From Lytechinus pictus (lineage: Eukaryota > Echinodermata > Echinoidea > Temnopleuroida > Toxopneustidae): a DNA stretch of 64,000 nt. This document shows positions 55,900-64,000 of this stretch, piece by piece. The notes beneath the pieces were generated by a model. The model saw only the letters and a list, made by a program, of their open reading frames with translations, was not told the origin of the DNA and searched no databases. Position numbers and translations under genes: made by a program. The stretch spans positions 34,342,001-34,406,000 of the forward strand of contig NC_087246.1 in assembly GCF_037042905.1 (NCBI RefSeq). Direction: 5' to 3'. Every line of letters begins with the position of its first letter. The first letter of the stretch is position 1.

Positions 55900-57180
55900 T
55901 AATGCGAGCGCGAAGCGCGAGCTTAAAATTTTGACATTTATATACCCGATGAATAAAAATTCTGAGCACTTTTTGTAATCGTGAAAAGGATAAGTATATA
56001 TAACAAAACAATTGATGCGAGCGCGAGCGGAAAAAAAAAATCGAGATTCACACCTAAAAATGGGACACTCTATTCATGTTTGGTAAATCATGAAAATGAT
56101 GAGTAATTTGAAATCTTCCTACATTAATAATGCGAACGCAATGCACGAGCAAATTTTTTTATACTGCGATCTGAAACTTGATAATGATTTAAATAGAGTA
56201 CAGGCAGCGTATCTAAATAAACATGCGTGGGCGTGTTTCAGATTTCGACCTAGAATCTGGGCATTCTAAATGCCTTTTTTATCATGAAAATCAATAAAGC
56301 GAGCGCGAAGCGCGAGCTTAAAATATTTTATATTCCGATCTGATAAAAAGGATCAATTCAAGCTCTGTATTTCAAGCACTTTGAAGGGAATTTGTGAGGT
56401 GGATATGGATCAGAGTTAAAAAAGGAGCTGATATGTTTCATTATTATTACTTGAGTTTTGACATAGGACCGGGACATTCTAAGAACATTATGTCATCATA
56501 TGAAAATGATGACTATATTCCTATATTTCTTCCTAAGCACGAGATGAAACTTGCCGATATTCCATTCTGAAAAAAGGGACAATTTGATTATTAAATTAAT
56601 ATCTTATTCATTAATCTAATAAGACTAATGAGAGCGCGAAATCTCTTAATATTATGGCCTGAAAACTGGACATTTAAATCACTTATGTAATTATGAATAA
56701 GATGCATGAGTTAATATATTTTCAACAATCAATGCGAGCGCAGATCGCGAGCCGAAATTTTTGATAAACTGTCAAGAAATGGGGATTCATTAGTTTGTTA
56801 TAGAATTAATATTGATACACTTAACTCACCAATCAAAATGCGAGTGTGCAGTGTTAGCTGATACGTTTTGACAATCTGACCTGAATAGGGATATTTTGAG
56901 AACTTTATGGAATACAGGAAAATAATAGTTACCTGACAAATCCAATTTTCCGAGCGCGCAGCGCGAGCAGAAAATGTTAATATTCAGACCATAAAACAGA
57001 CATTTCTACAGGGCAATTTTTAAAAATCAATTTGTAAATCGAACAAAAATAAAGAAAGTTCGATTTCCGAGCTGAAATATGTTTTGTATATTGACTTCAA
57101 AATTAATATGTTAAGCTCCATATTGAACAAGATATGTAAATCACCTAAAATGCGAGCGCAAAGCGCGAGCGAAAAAGTTA
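55900..57180. repeat. Array of GCGAGCGCGAAGCGCGAGC hairpin units
   Basis: The near-palindrome GCGAGCGCGAAGCGCGAGC or a decayed form recurs at about 55903, 56017, 56132, 56299, 56631, 56736, 56837, 56951 and 57151. Each is followed by A/T-rich sequence (TTAAAATTTTGACAT, GAAATTTTTGAT) and spaced roughly 100-330 bp. The related GAGCGAGCGAGC motifs inside the neighbouring hAT element suggest common origin. Non-coding. Confidence 0.7.
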
Positions 57181-57329
57181 TATAGTGACATGAAAGATTA
57201 AAAAAAAATTTTTTTCAAGTCTTCCCCTCATCTTATTTTATTCACTCGTCTTCCTCTTTTTATGTTTCTTCTTCTTTTGTCTCCTCTCTTTTCCTTTTTT
57301 TTTCTTTCTTTCCTTTTTTCTTTTTTTCT

Positions 57330-57395
57330 CTCCGCCAATAGGGGGGGGGGGGGGGGCCTCGGCCCCCTGGATTCGCATATGGTCTTGGGTTGTTG
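57330..57395. repeat. G-tract/CCCC element end
   Basis: CGCCAATAG, an 18-base G run, then GGCCTCGGCCCCCTGGATTC and GCATATGG: the same style of end as the G-tract MITEs at 49013 and 16850. The partner end was not located. Confidence 0.4.
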
Positions 57396-57464
57396 ACTTT
57401 ATTATTGGCCTACCTTTAGAGGAAGATGGGGCAAAACAGAATTTTGAAATTTGCAAAAGTTAAC

Positions 57465-57650
57465 GGGTCGTGTTATTCAGTGGTTAGAGCATATTGGACT
57501 CATAATCACGAAGTTGTGAGTTCGAATCCTCACTCTGCCATTGTCTCCACTTTGAAAAAAGACCCGAGAGTAATATCTGTCGTCTATACCGTCAGCCACT
57601 ATGACTGATTAACCTAGACGTTAAATGTTTGCTAGGTAATTGGTTATATA
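57465..57650 (+). mobile_element. tRNA-derived SINE, plus strand
   Basis: TGTTATTCAGTGGTTAGAGC (A box, 57471-57490) and GAGTTCGAATCC (B box, 57518-57529) with a CAT anticodon-like loop between them. The acceptor stem does not pair well and the sequence continues into a non-tRNA body (TAACCTAGACGTTAAATG), so a SINE is more likely than tRNA-Met. Confidence 0.7.
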
Positions 57651-57739
57651 CCAGCTCGGCGTTTACCAGCAAAAGCTGTCCTGTCGAGTTCCTACGGGAG
57701 TTACCATAAACAGAAAGAGAAATAGGCCTATATGGAAGT

Positions 57740-58320
57740 TTAAAAGTGCATGCCCCCCCAGGGGGGGGGGGGCACTTACATTGACGAGTGCATACCATTT
57801 GCGACCCAAAAAACACGTAAAAAGATAGGGCGCGTTACGTACGTAACGTAATAAGGGTGTCGTCAAAACACTAAAATAATGAAAAAAGCCTGGGGTATCT
57901 ATTTCGCTAGGAAAGCCACGTGTTTAGGGTCAAATTTGGGAGGGTATAAACAATTCAGACTAAGATGTTTAATAAAGGATGTCACTCTTTGTCCCAGCAG
58001 TCAACACTACGTGTTTAGTACGATTTGCGCGAGATATGGGAGGTGGGGCCGTACTAAACCCAATGATGTAGGTAAAGGTAAAACCGACGACCGACGTCCG
58101 TACGTGACATAACAATTAAAATATCGCTGTACTTGTTTAGGTGTTCAATTCAGGGATAAGTATCGTTTTGTTTCCAATATACTTGTTAAGGGTAGGGTTT
58201 CACACGCCAATACTTGTTAAGGGGTGCATTTTCAGAATATGGAAATACTTGTTTAGGGTGCTTTTCGAGACCCCATGGTCGCGCATGGTATCGATCCACT
58301 CGTCAATGGAAGGGCCCCCC
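57740..58320. repeat. Dispersed repeats with TACTTGTTTAGGGT-like motifs
   Basis: CGTGTTTAGGGTCAAAT (57928), TACTTGTTAAGGG (58172 and 58201) and TACTTGTTTAGGGTGC (58247) recur at short intervals, ending at CGAGACCCCATGGTCGCGC. A C/G tract pair is at 57752-57771. No gene recognised. Confidence 0.5.
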
Positions 58321-58348
58321 GCCCGGGAAAGTGCCACCCATAATATAA

Positions 58349-58603
58349 TCATCTCGTCATGTCTGCATCCCGTGGGAGAGATGATCAGACAAATTCTTAG
58401 ATCATCGTCATGTGTACGTCCCGTGTGAGAGATGATCAGATTGCAAGATCTCGGATCTCATCATGTCTACATCCTGTGGGAGTGATGATCAGATGATAAG
58501 ATCTTGGATCTCGTCATGTCTACATCCTGTGTGAGAAATGATCAGATGGGAAGATCTTGGATCTCGTCATGTCTACATCCTGTGGGAGAGATGATCAGAT
58601 GTT
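58349..58603 (+). repeat. ~53-bp tandem repeat, five copies
   Basis: Unit: CTCGTCATGTCTACATCCTG then TGGGAGAGATGATCAGATGG and AAGATCTTGGAT. Copy anchors are at 58356, 58407, 58460, 58513 and 58566, a period of 51-53 bases. GATC sites recur. No coding function apparent. Confidence 0.92.
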
Positions 58604-58842
58604 GTAAAAATAGCAGAAAAAAATAATGGAAAATATTGGTGAAGGTTTGAGTAAAATCCATTAAAGATTAAGAAAGTTATTAGAATTTTAAATTTTAGCT
58701 TTGTGACGTCATAAACGAGCAGCTGCCCCATATGTTTTGTAATATAAACGCATAAATTTCATTTTTTTAATGGTTCGATCGTGATGACTTGTTTTTGTTT
58801 TCTTTTTAGGAAAGGGTGTGATACAGTTGTAAATCAAACAAA

Positions 58843-58950
58843 CAGAGGCGTCGATCTTGGGGGGACAGGGGGGAAGGCGATCGCCCCACCAACGAAAATA
58901 TGGGGGGGGGGCAAGCATAGCGCTTCGCCCCCAATAATTCCTTGAGTGCA
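58843..58950 (+). repeat. G-tract element end
   Basis: CAGAGGCGTCGATCTTGGGG with further G runs to about 58910 looks like the left end of a CAGNGGCG-type element. The right end is not clear. Confidence 0.35.
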
Positions 58951-59089
58951 TCAAAAATAAAACTAAAGTTACACAGAAATTAGTTGGCAACTTAGCCAAA
59001 TACAGTTTAAAATTTGGTTAGGCCTACGTTATTTTCGACCCACTATAGGTCCATCCAAATCTGAACAATTTTTGTTTTTGAAGGTGTAT

Positions 59090-59480
59090 CCGCAGAAAAA
59101 AATCCGATATGACATCATTTGCAAACAAATAGTTTTGATCCCCGAGAGAGCGGCCAATTGCGGAATGCCCACTCGACTCAGCGCGGTGGCCATAGAAGTC
59201 GCGCGCCCTCTGCGTTTGGTAACACTTACGTTGCGTCTTGTTCGAGATTACGAAAGAGTGAGTAGAATTTAGACTCCAAATTTTAATAAAGTGAGACCAT
59301 ATAAATTCACAATTTATTCTTAGAATTAGATCTGAATCTTACCACGTTTGCCTAGTTTGCCATATATCATTTGATGTAATTTTGTTGCCTCAAGAGCTGG
59401 AGCAGGGAGCTCGGGAGTGCAGTGAGAAAGCAAGCGAAGCTCGACGATTTGTATTGTGAGTGAATGGAGTGGAATATGGA
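59090..59480 (+). promoter_or_regulatory. CpG-rich segment, possible promoter
   Basis: Locally high CpG (GAGAGAGCGGCCAATTGCGG, GCGCGGTGGCCATAGAAG, TCGCGCGCCCTCTGCG) in AT-rich DNA, with a CCAAT box (GGCCAATTG) and a YY1-like GGCCAT. No recognisable coding exon follows. A splice-donor-like GGAG|GTAAGCG at 60668 could belong to a 5' UTR exon of an unseen downstream gene. Confidence 0.25.
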
Positions 59481-59734
59481 TGTTGTAATCGGTCATGTAT
59501 TGTTATGCCGCCACGCCAGTGTGTCAGTGACTGAGTGAGCGACATTGTTGTGACACTTGTGGGCCGTGGGGAAGCTGGGGGGGGGGGGGGTTAAACAGCT
59601 GGCAGCCGTCTGTTTCGAGGAGTTTTTAACATTTCTTATTTCTCGTCACCTACGGGTACATTACCAGTAGTACAGTACTCCAGTACTGATTACCGCCGCC
59701 GTGCACAGCCACAGGATAACCACTGGCACGGCAT

Positions 59735-60360
59735 ACCCAGTTGTTGTGTGTCCGGACGATCAATTTTAGAAAGTCATCAGTAGAGGCGCCGGTCAGAAAA
59801 TTGGGATCGTCCCAGAATACAGGGACTGTCTCAGTTTATAAGGATTTCTTCACACTAGAAATCTAGGAAAGTTCATTCACCTGTCAAGTGCCGACACCAA
59901 TCAAGTGTGCTAGTCAATGTAAACATATCAGGTTTCATAACAAGATTATTGGAAGACGGTAAGTCATGAAAATTAGACGGCGAACTGGGGGGAATTGAGG
60001 TCACTGAATCTATTTTTAGCACTCTCAATTTCCGTAATTGCTGTCTTTGTCCCGTAGGGAGAAGTGAAAAAAAAACGTCCCCATAAACAAGGACAGTCTC
60101 AATTTATCAAGACATGATTTGTCTTGGTTTATGAGGATATCCTTGTTTTCTGGGACAATCCCAGTTTTTGGACCAGCGCCTCTACTGGTCATTTGGAAAA
60201 ATTTACAAGGAAATCAATCAATTTTTAGTACAAAATGTCAGGAAATATTATAGAGAACAAAATAGAAGATGATTACAACTATTGATTTCGTATTTGTAGT
60301 GTAATCCAATGACAAAAAAGAAGGCTTCAAAAATATAAAGTGTCCGGACACCCGATCCCC
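59735..60360 (+). mobile_element. Element Y, copy 1, interrupted by a nested MITE
   Basis: Begins about CCCAGTTGTTGTGTGTCCGG and ends AAGTGTCCGGACACCCGATC. GTGTCCGGAC is shared by both ends as inverted repeat. It is the same element as 44437-44215 (minus) and 60935-61615. It is split at GTCAT by the 410-bp element at 59778. Confidence 0.75.
59778..60187. mobile_element. 410-bp nested MITE, CAGTAGAGGCGC termini, 5-bp duplication GTCAT
   Basis: Left end CAGTAGAGGCGCCGGTC and right end (reverse complement) CAGTAGAGGCGCTGGTCC, with matching TGGGAT(C/T)GTCCCAGAA behind, so the inverted repeats run to at least 50 bp. GTCAT is present at 59773-59777 and 60188-60192. The other Y copies show the empty site with a single GTCAT (AAGTCATTTGGAAAAA), confirming both the boundaries and the duplication length. 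Confidence 0.9.
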
Positions 60361-60934
60361 CATCCCACTTGCAACACCTTTATTATTTTTAAATTAGCAA
60401 TACATTACAGATTTCAAATTAAATAAACTTTGGTCTTTGGATATGAAACTTACCAAACGATATGAAGCCAATTTCAATTCCTCTCTGTCTTTCTGGTACT
60501 TTATATCAATGATTTTTCTTGATGTCGAAGCAGGCATGGGGCCGATTCGCTGGTTCTCGACTTGAATCTAGACTGTTCGATAGGAAAAATTCGCATTTCA
60601 ATTGTTGTTTGCGTAATTTCCACCGCAGTATTAAGGATCGGACGGAGTAACTGGCTGAGATTTGGAGGTAAGCGTTTAAAATCCATTTTTATAGATAAGT
60701 TCGTGCTGATTTTTAAAATTAGATTACATTAGCCTTAGGCCCTAGGCTATATGATTAAGATTACTAAATAAGTAAATTTAGTATATTGTGAAGATTTAGG
60801 CGTGTTTCATATTCTCACATTCGTGTGATGAATGAAAACGTCAAAATTCATTATGAAATGACATGCGTTGTGCGAGGTTAATATACTAACCTCGCATGTT
60901 GTGTGAGTACTTTCTCGTAGACGTCGTAGTAGTA

Positions 60935-61615
60935 GTATACCCAGTTGTGTGTCCGGACGATCAATTTAGAACGTCATTTGGAAAAATTTACAAGTGAAGT
61001 TTCATCAATTTTTATTACAAAATGTTAGGAAATATTAATATTTTATATGGCAAGTTCCCCCAAGTCTGCGCAGTCCCCCTTGTCTGCGTATCTGCGCGAT
61101 TCTAGTAAAAGAAGATACGCAACGAGCACGAAGTTTAAACATGCAATGCAATACATAGACAGGTATTCATAAAAAAATCCGACTGAAAATGGTGGAAAAA
61201 TAAGGAATTTAGGGCATTTCATGTGATGGCCTCAAAATGCAGCCTTTCTCATCAAAATCCCCGAATTGTGCAAAGTGAATGAGTGCGCAGACATGGAGTA
61301 TCTTTTTTTTTAATCTGAAAATGACTGCCCGAGGTTTTTTCAAGAAAATCCTATATTTTCTTTCATTTTTTAACGAGAAATTTGGTACACTTACTCTTAA
61401 TAATAATATAAGGAACATTATTAACTGAAAGATTTTGTGAAATAAGAAGAAATTCATGTTAAATCTTAACTCAAATTGTTAGGTGCGCAGACTTGGGGCC
61501 CACCATCATAGAGAACAAAATAGAAGATGTTTACAACTATCGAATTCATATTTTTAGTGCAATCCAAAGACAAAAAAGAAGGCCTCAAGAATATAAACTG
61601 TCTGGACACCCGACC
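60935..61615 (+). mobile_element. Element Y, copy 2, interrupted by element X
   Basis: CCCAGTTGTGTGTCCGGACG to AAACTGTCTGGACACCCGAC. It matches copy 1 except for the inserted X element between AGGAAATATTA and TAGAGAACAAAATAGAAGA. Confidence 0.75.
61049..61508 (+). mobile_element. Element X, ~460 bp, nested in Y
   Basis: The left end has CCCCCAAGTCTGCGCAG, the right end GTGCGCAGACTTGGGGCCCA; CCCAAGTCTGCGCA is shared as inverted repeat. The exact duplication is unclear. Related copies are at 43790-44200 and 44540-45155. Non-coding. Confidence 0.7.
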
Positions 61616-61669
61616 CCCCCATTCTACCCAGACGGCTCGCGATCGGGCAGCCGCATTTAGGGGGTAAAC

Positions 61670-62530
61670 CAGGCCTCTTCAAAGAATTTTTTTCATCTCT
61701 TGCCCTGTCGGGCAAGTGATAAAAAAATTTGCTTGACCAATAGAAAAAACTGCTTGCCCGATTTTTTTTCAAAAATTCTTTTGCTCTTAATTCAATTCAA
61801 GACTTTAATCCAGACACAGCTGCATATGCAGAGATCCATATCATCAAATAACATACATGTAATATACATCAAGACAAACGTGCAAATAGAACAAATAAAG
61901 TATAAACAGCGTCCTGGTTGAACTTGATATACTGGCGCTGGCCTCGGCATTTCTTTTTCTTGACTCTTGTTCAAGTTCTGGTCGCCGATCGCGACGACAA
62001 AAGTCGCCTATTTTAGTCTGACAACTCATTGTTTATTTGGTTTGAAGTTGAAGCCGAGTCCTGGCCGAGTCAGTCCGAAGCTTGCATGCATTCAGCGCGA
62101 TCTAGCTCGAGAGTCGGCTGGCTCGCGATCGCTCGTGTACGTATGTACATGTACTGTAGCGCCAGTGTATTAGAGCATGCGCTAAGAGGGCGAGAGAGGG
62201 GTTTCCCCAGCTAGCTCCTTCGTCGATTAGTAGCGCATGCGCACAGTATAGTTTAGAAAGTAAGATGGCAGCCCCCATCGAACGGGACCGTTGGCGATAA
62301 ATTGTCGGTAAATTGGCGCTGATTTGACATGTTTCCATTGTTTTTTTACTGGTATGACATTTTGTATGAGAGATAATTGTCATTTATCGAAAAATTATTA
62401 AAATTTACTGTAATATCGTTTTCATTTTCAAAACAACCACTTGCCCGATCGGGTAATTGACTTTGAGAAACATTTGCTTGCCCGCACGTCATTTTCACTT
62501 GCCCCGGGCAAGCGGTTTTGTCGCGCCCTG
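61670..62530. mobile_element. 861-bp hAT-type element carrying a promoter-like interior, 8-bp duplication GGGTAAAC
   Basis: GGGTAAAC lies at 61662-61669 and 62531-62538. Left end CAGGCCTCTTCAAAG; right end (reverse complement) CAGGGCGCGACAAAACC. Subterminal CTTGCCCGATCGGG/GGGCAAG palindromes occur on both sides. The interior (about 61930-62310) is unusually CpG-rich. No transposase. Confidence 0.8.
62174..62300 (+). promoter_or_regulatory. NRF1 and YY1-type sites with a short ATG frame inside the hAT element
   Basis: GCGCATGCGCA (62233-62243) is a full palindromic NRF1 motif and GCATGCGC at 62174-62181 a second, partial one. AAGATGGCA at 62262-62270 matches the YY1 site typically found at start regions. 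The ATG in it opens a frame of only 11 codons (MAAPIERDRWR) before TAA at 62298-62300. It looks like a captured promoter and first-exon edge, but no downstream gene is seen. Confidence 0.4.
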
Positions 62531-62538
62531 GGGTAAAC

Positions 62539-63060
62539 AATGCAAAAATAAATCTCCCCGAAGGGGCACATCGAGTTTTGTCTTTATTACATAAAAATAT
62601 ATAAAAGAACTAGGCCAAAATACAGATTATATTCCGTTTTGGCCTGAAATGCACCAAAACGGGAAAAAATGAACTTTAAAAAGCTGTTAATGGGGAAAAA
62701 ACAGTGACTTCAGCTGTCACGCAACTCCACTCGCTGGTTTATCCGAACTTATTATACATATACATATGGCCATTGAGTCCCTGTACAGATCGAGTTAGAA
62801 CTTTGGTCTCTGTAATTGGTGAGTGGAGCTGGAGCCAACGGAGTTCAGCGGAACAACCAATAAAACTGAGACCGAAGCTTTTGGTCAAGGGGGGATGCTT
62901 TGACTTGTCTGCGGCTTCATGAATCTGAAATTGGGGCATTTAAGTCACCAGTCCAATCACTGCTGTTGAAGCGCTGCTGTGCTGTACGAAGTTAACGGTG
63001 CCGGTGGTTACTAATTTCACAATAAGTTAGGCTTAACAACAGTTAACTTGTTGATGCCGA
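62539..63060. other. Non-coding stretch
   Basis: No gene recognised. AT-rich with a moderately GC-rich patch at 62780-62960 that has short open frames on both strands but no known protein pattern. Confidence 0.5.
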
Positions 63061-63378
63061 AATTTGATTGTATGATAGGGGGACCTAAAACTACGCACTT
63101 TGTTTCAAACGATAAAAATTATGCCAATTTTAATATTTGAACAAATTATATCTTTCACTAAACATTGTGGCAAACATTCTAAAGTTAAAAGATCATTAAG
63201 AAGAAAATATCGCAAAACTCAAAATTTGATTGTATGATAGGGGGACCTAAAGCTACGCACTTTGTTTCAACAAAAAAAATTATGCCAATTTTAATATTTG
63301 AACAAATTATCTTTCACTAAACATTGTGGCAAACATTCTAAAGTTAAAGATCATTAAGAAGAAAATATCGCAAAACTC
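63061..63378 (+). repeat. Tandem duplication of a ~160-bp unit
   Basis: Unit 1 (63061-63222) and unit 2 (63223-63378) both begin AATTTGATTGTATGATAGGG and end ATCGCAAAACTC, differing by a few bases and small indels. Each carries GGACCTAAA(A/G)CTACGCAC. Confidence 0.92.
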
Positions 63379-63750
63379 ACGTAATACGAAAATCCTGCTG
63401 TGTTTTCCGAACGCCTCATGATTTCGCTGCCCGATGTAGAAGGGGTCCTAAAGCTACGCACTCGATTTTTCATGCAAAAAAGTAGTAATTCCTGTGCCTA
63501 AATTTCTAAAATATGTTCACATTATTATAGGATAAAATTAAATTAAAGCAAATATAACTCCAAAATTCCAAACAGTTGTGGGTTTTCTCGGCATTTAGAG
63601 ATTTACTGCAGCCTCTGTAGAAAAAGTTTGAATAGGAATCGTTCGTCACTCTGCAGTCACAGCTCCACACATGGAGTGCGCATTTGCCATGAAAAACTGC
63701 ATGCGGGATGAGTGGTGCATACATCTAGCTTTAGGACCCCCTACCATAAA
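63078..63750. mobile_element. Possible MITE with TAGGGGGNCCTAAAGCTA termini
   Basis: GATAGGGGGACCTAAAACTA near 63075 and again near 63237 is mirrored by TAGCTTTAGGACCCCCTACC at about 63727-63746. A third inner copy (GGGGTCCTAAAGCTACGCAC) is near 63442. The tandem duplication lies at one end. No target duplication found. Confidence 0.45.
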
Positions 63751-64000
63751 TCAATCAAGAATTTGTTTATTTTCAGGCCAAATTCTATTGAACTATTAAG
63801 AGTTTGCAAAGAATTCAATTGGCTTGTCAGTAGAAGTCATATTGACCAATATTCTTTAGACTTAAAACGTTGAATATTTTTTATATTCATACTTACCAAA
63901 CTGATATTCTAATGTTCAAACTAAAAAAACAATATTACCTAGCAATATCTCTTCATTTTTTCAACAAAATAAGCATATTCATTATTACAATACCCGACAA
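63751..64000. other. Non-coding AT-rich end of window
   Basis: I see no gene, repeat boundary or regulatory motif in this stretch. Confidence 0.5.

Noticed and set aside
57465-57540. tRNA-Met gene (CAT in the anticodon position)
   Set aside because: The acceptor stem pairs poorly and non-tRNA sequence continues directly; SINE more likely.
58349-58603. CRISPR-like array
   Set aside because: The 53-bp units are contiguous tandem copies without unique spacers, in animal DNA.
60501-60686. 61-residue minus-strand frame starting MDFKRLPPNLSQLL
   Set aside because: Protein-like composition, but no family recognised and no supporting splice partner; the overlapping plus-strand donor at 60668 is equally plausible as part of a non-coding exon.

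Overview
This is animal nuclear DNA: AT-rich, with genes split by long introns and a dense load of small DNA transposons, tRNA-derived SINEs, foldback elements and simple repeats. I see no bacterial operon, no virus and no CRISPR. The very frequent TAGGCCTA-type octamers, TTAA-flanked MITEs, tRNA-headed SINEs and foldbacks built of short tandem subrepeats (like the sea urchin TU elements) suggest an echinoderm, most likely a sea urchin. The genus is not settled from sequence alone.

Two protein-coding genes can be read. (1) A nicotinic acetylcholine receptor alpha-type subunit on the + strand, from 8083 to about 31656. Seven coding exons join in frame across consensus splice sites and give about 521-524 residues without the signal-peptide exon, which must lie upstream. 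Exons of 143, 45 and 110 bp reproduce the conserved start of nicotinic receptor genes. A 442-bp exon carries the Cys-loop, the vicinal cysteines and M1, followed by exons for M2-M3, the cytoplasmic loop and M4. (2) A CCDC92 ortholog on the - strand, with coding exons at 42881-43052 and 41031-41785 (308 residues). It has an acceptor upstream of the ATG, so a 5' UTR exon lies further out, possibly at 45.3-45.6 kb.

The rest is mostly repeats. The 5.4-kb intron before the M4 exon holds two foldback elements: one of about 0.4 kb made of short subrepeats, and one of 3.3 kb made of ~177-bp units arranged head-to-head. From 33 to 39 kb there are TTAA-type and hAT-type MITEs and a hammerhead-like motif of the Penelope kind. 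From 43.8 to 51 kb there are inverted repeat pairs, a MITE inserted in another MITE, and a third copy carrying a piece of histone H2B. From 51 to 58.6 kb there are (TA)n tracts, three tRNA-derived SINEs, a 1.63-kb hAT element, an array of GCGAGCGC hairpins and a 53-bp tandem repeat. From 59.7 to 62.5 kb there is a transposon nest, ending in a hAT element with promoter-like NRF1/YY1 sites.

Several elements can be delimited to the base by target-site duplications: 8 bp (hAT type) at 37645, 49013, 54154 and 61670; TTAA at 36543 and 49705; 5 bp at 243, 16850, 38727 and 59778. The two genes are not functionally linked: one is a membrane ion channel subunit, the other a centrosome/cilium-associated coiled-coil protein.
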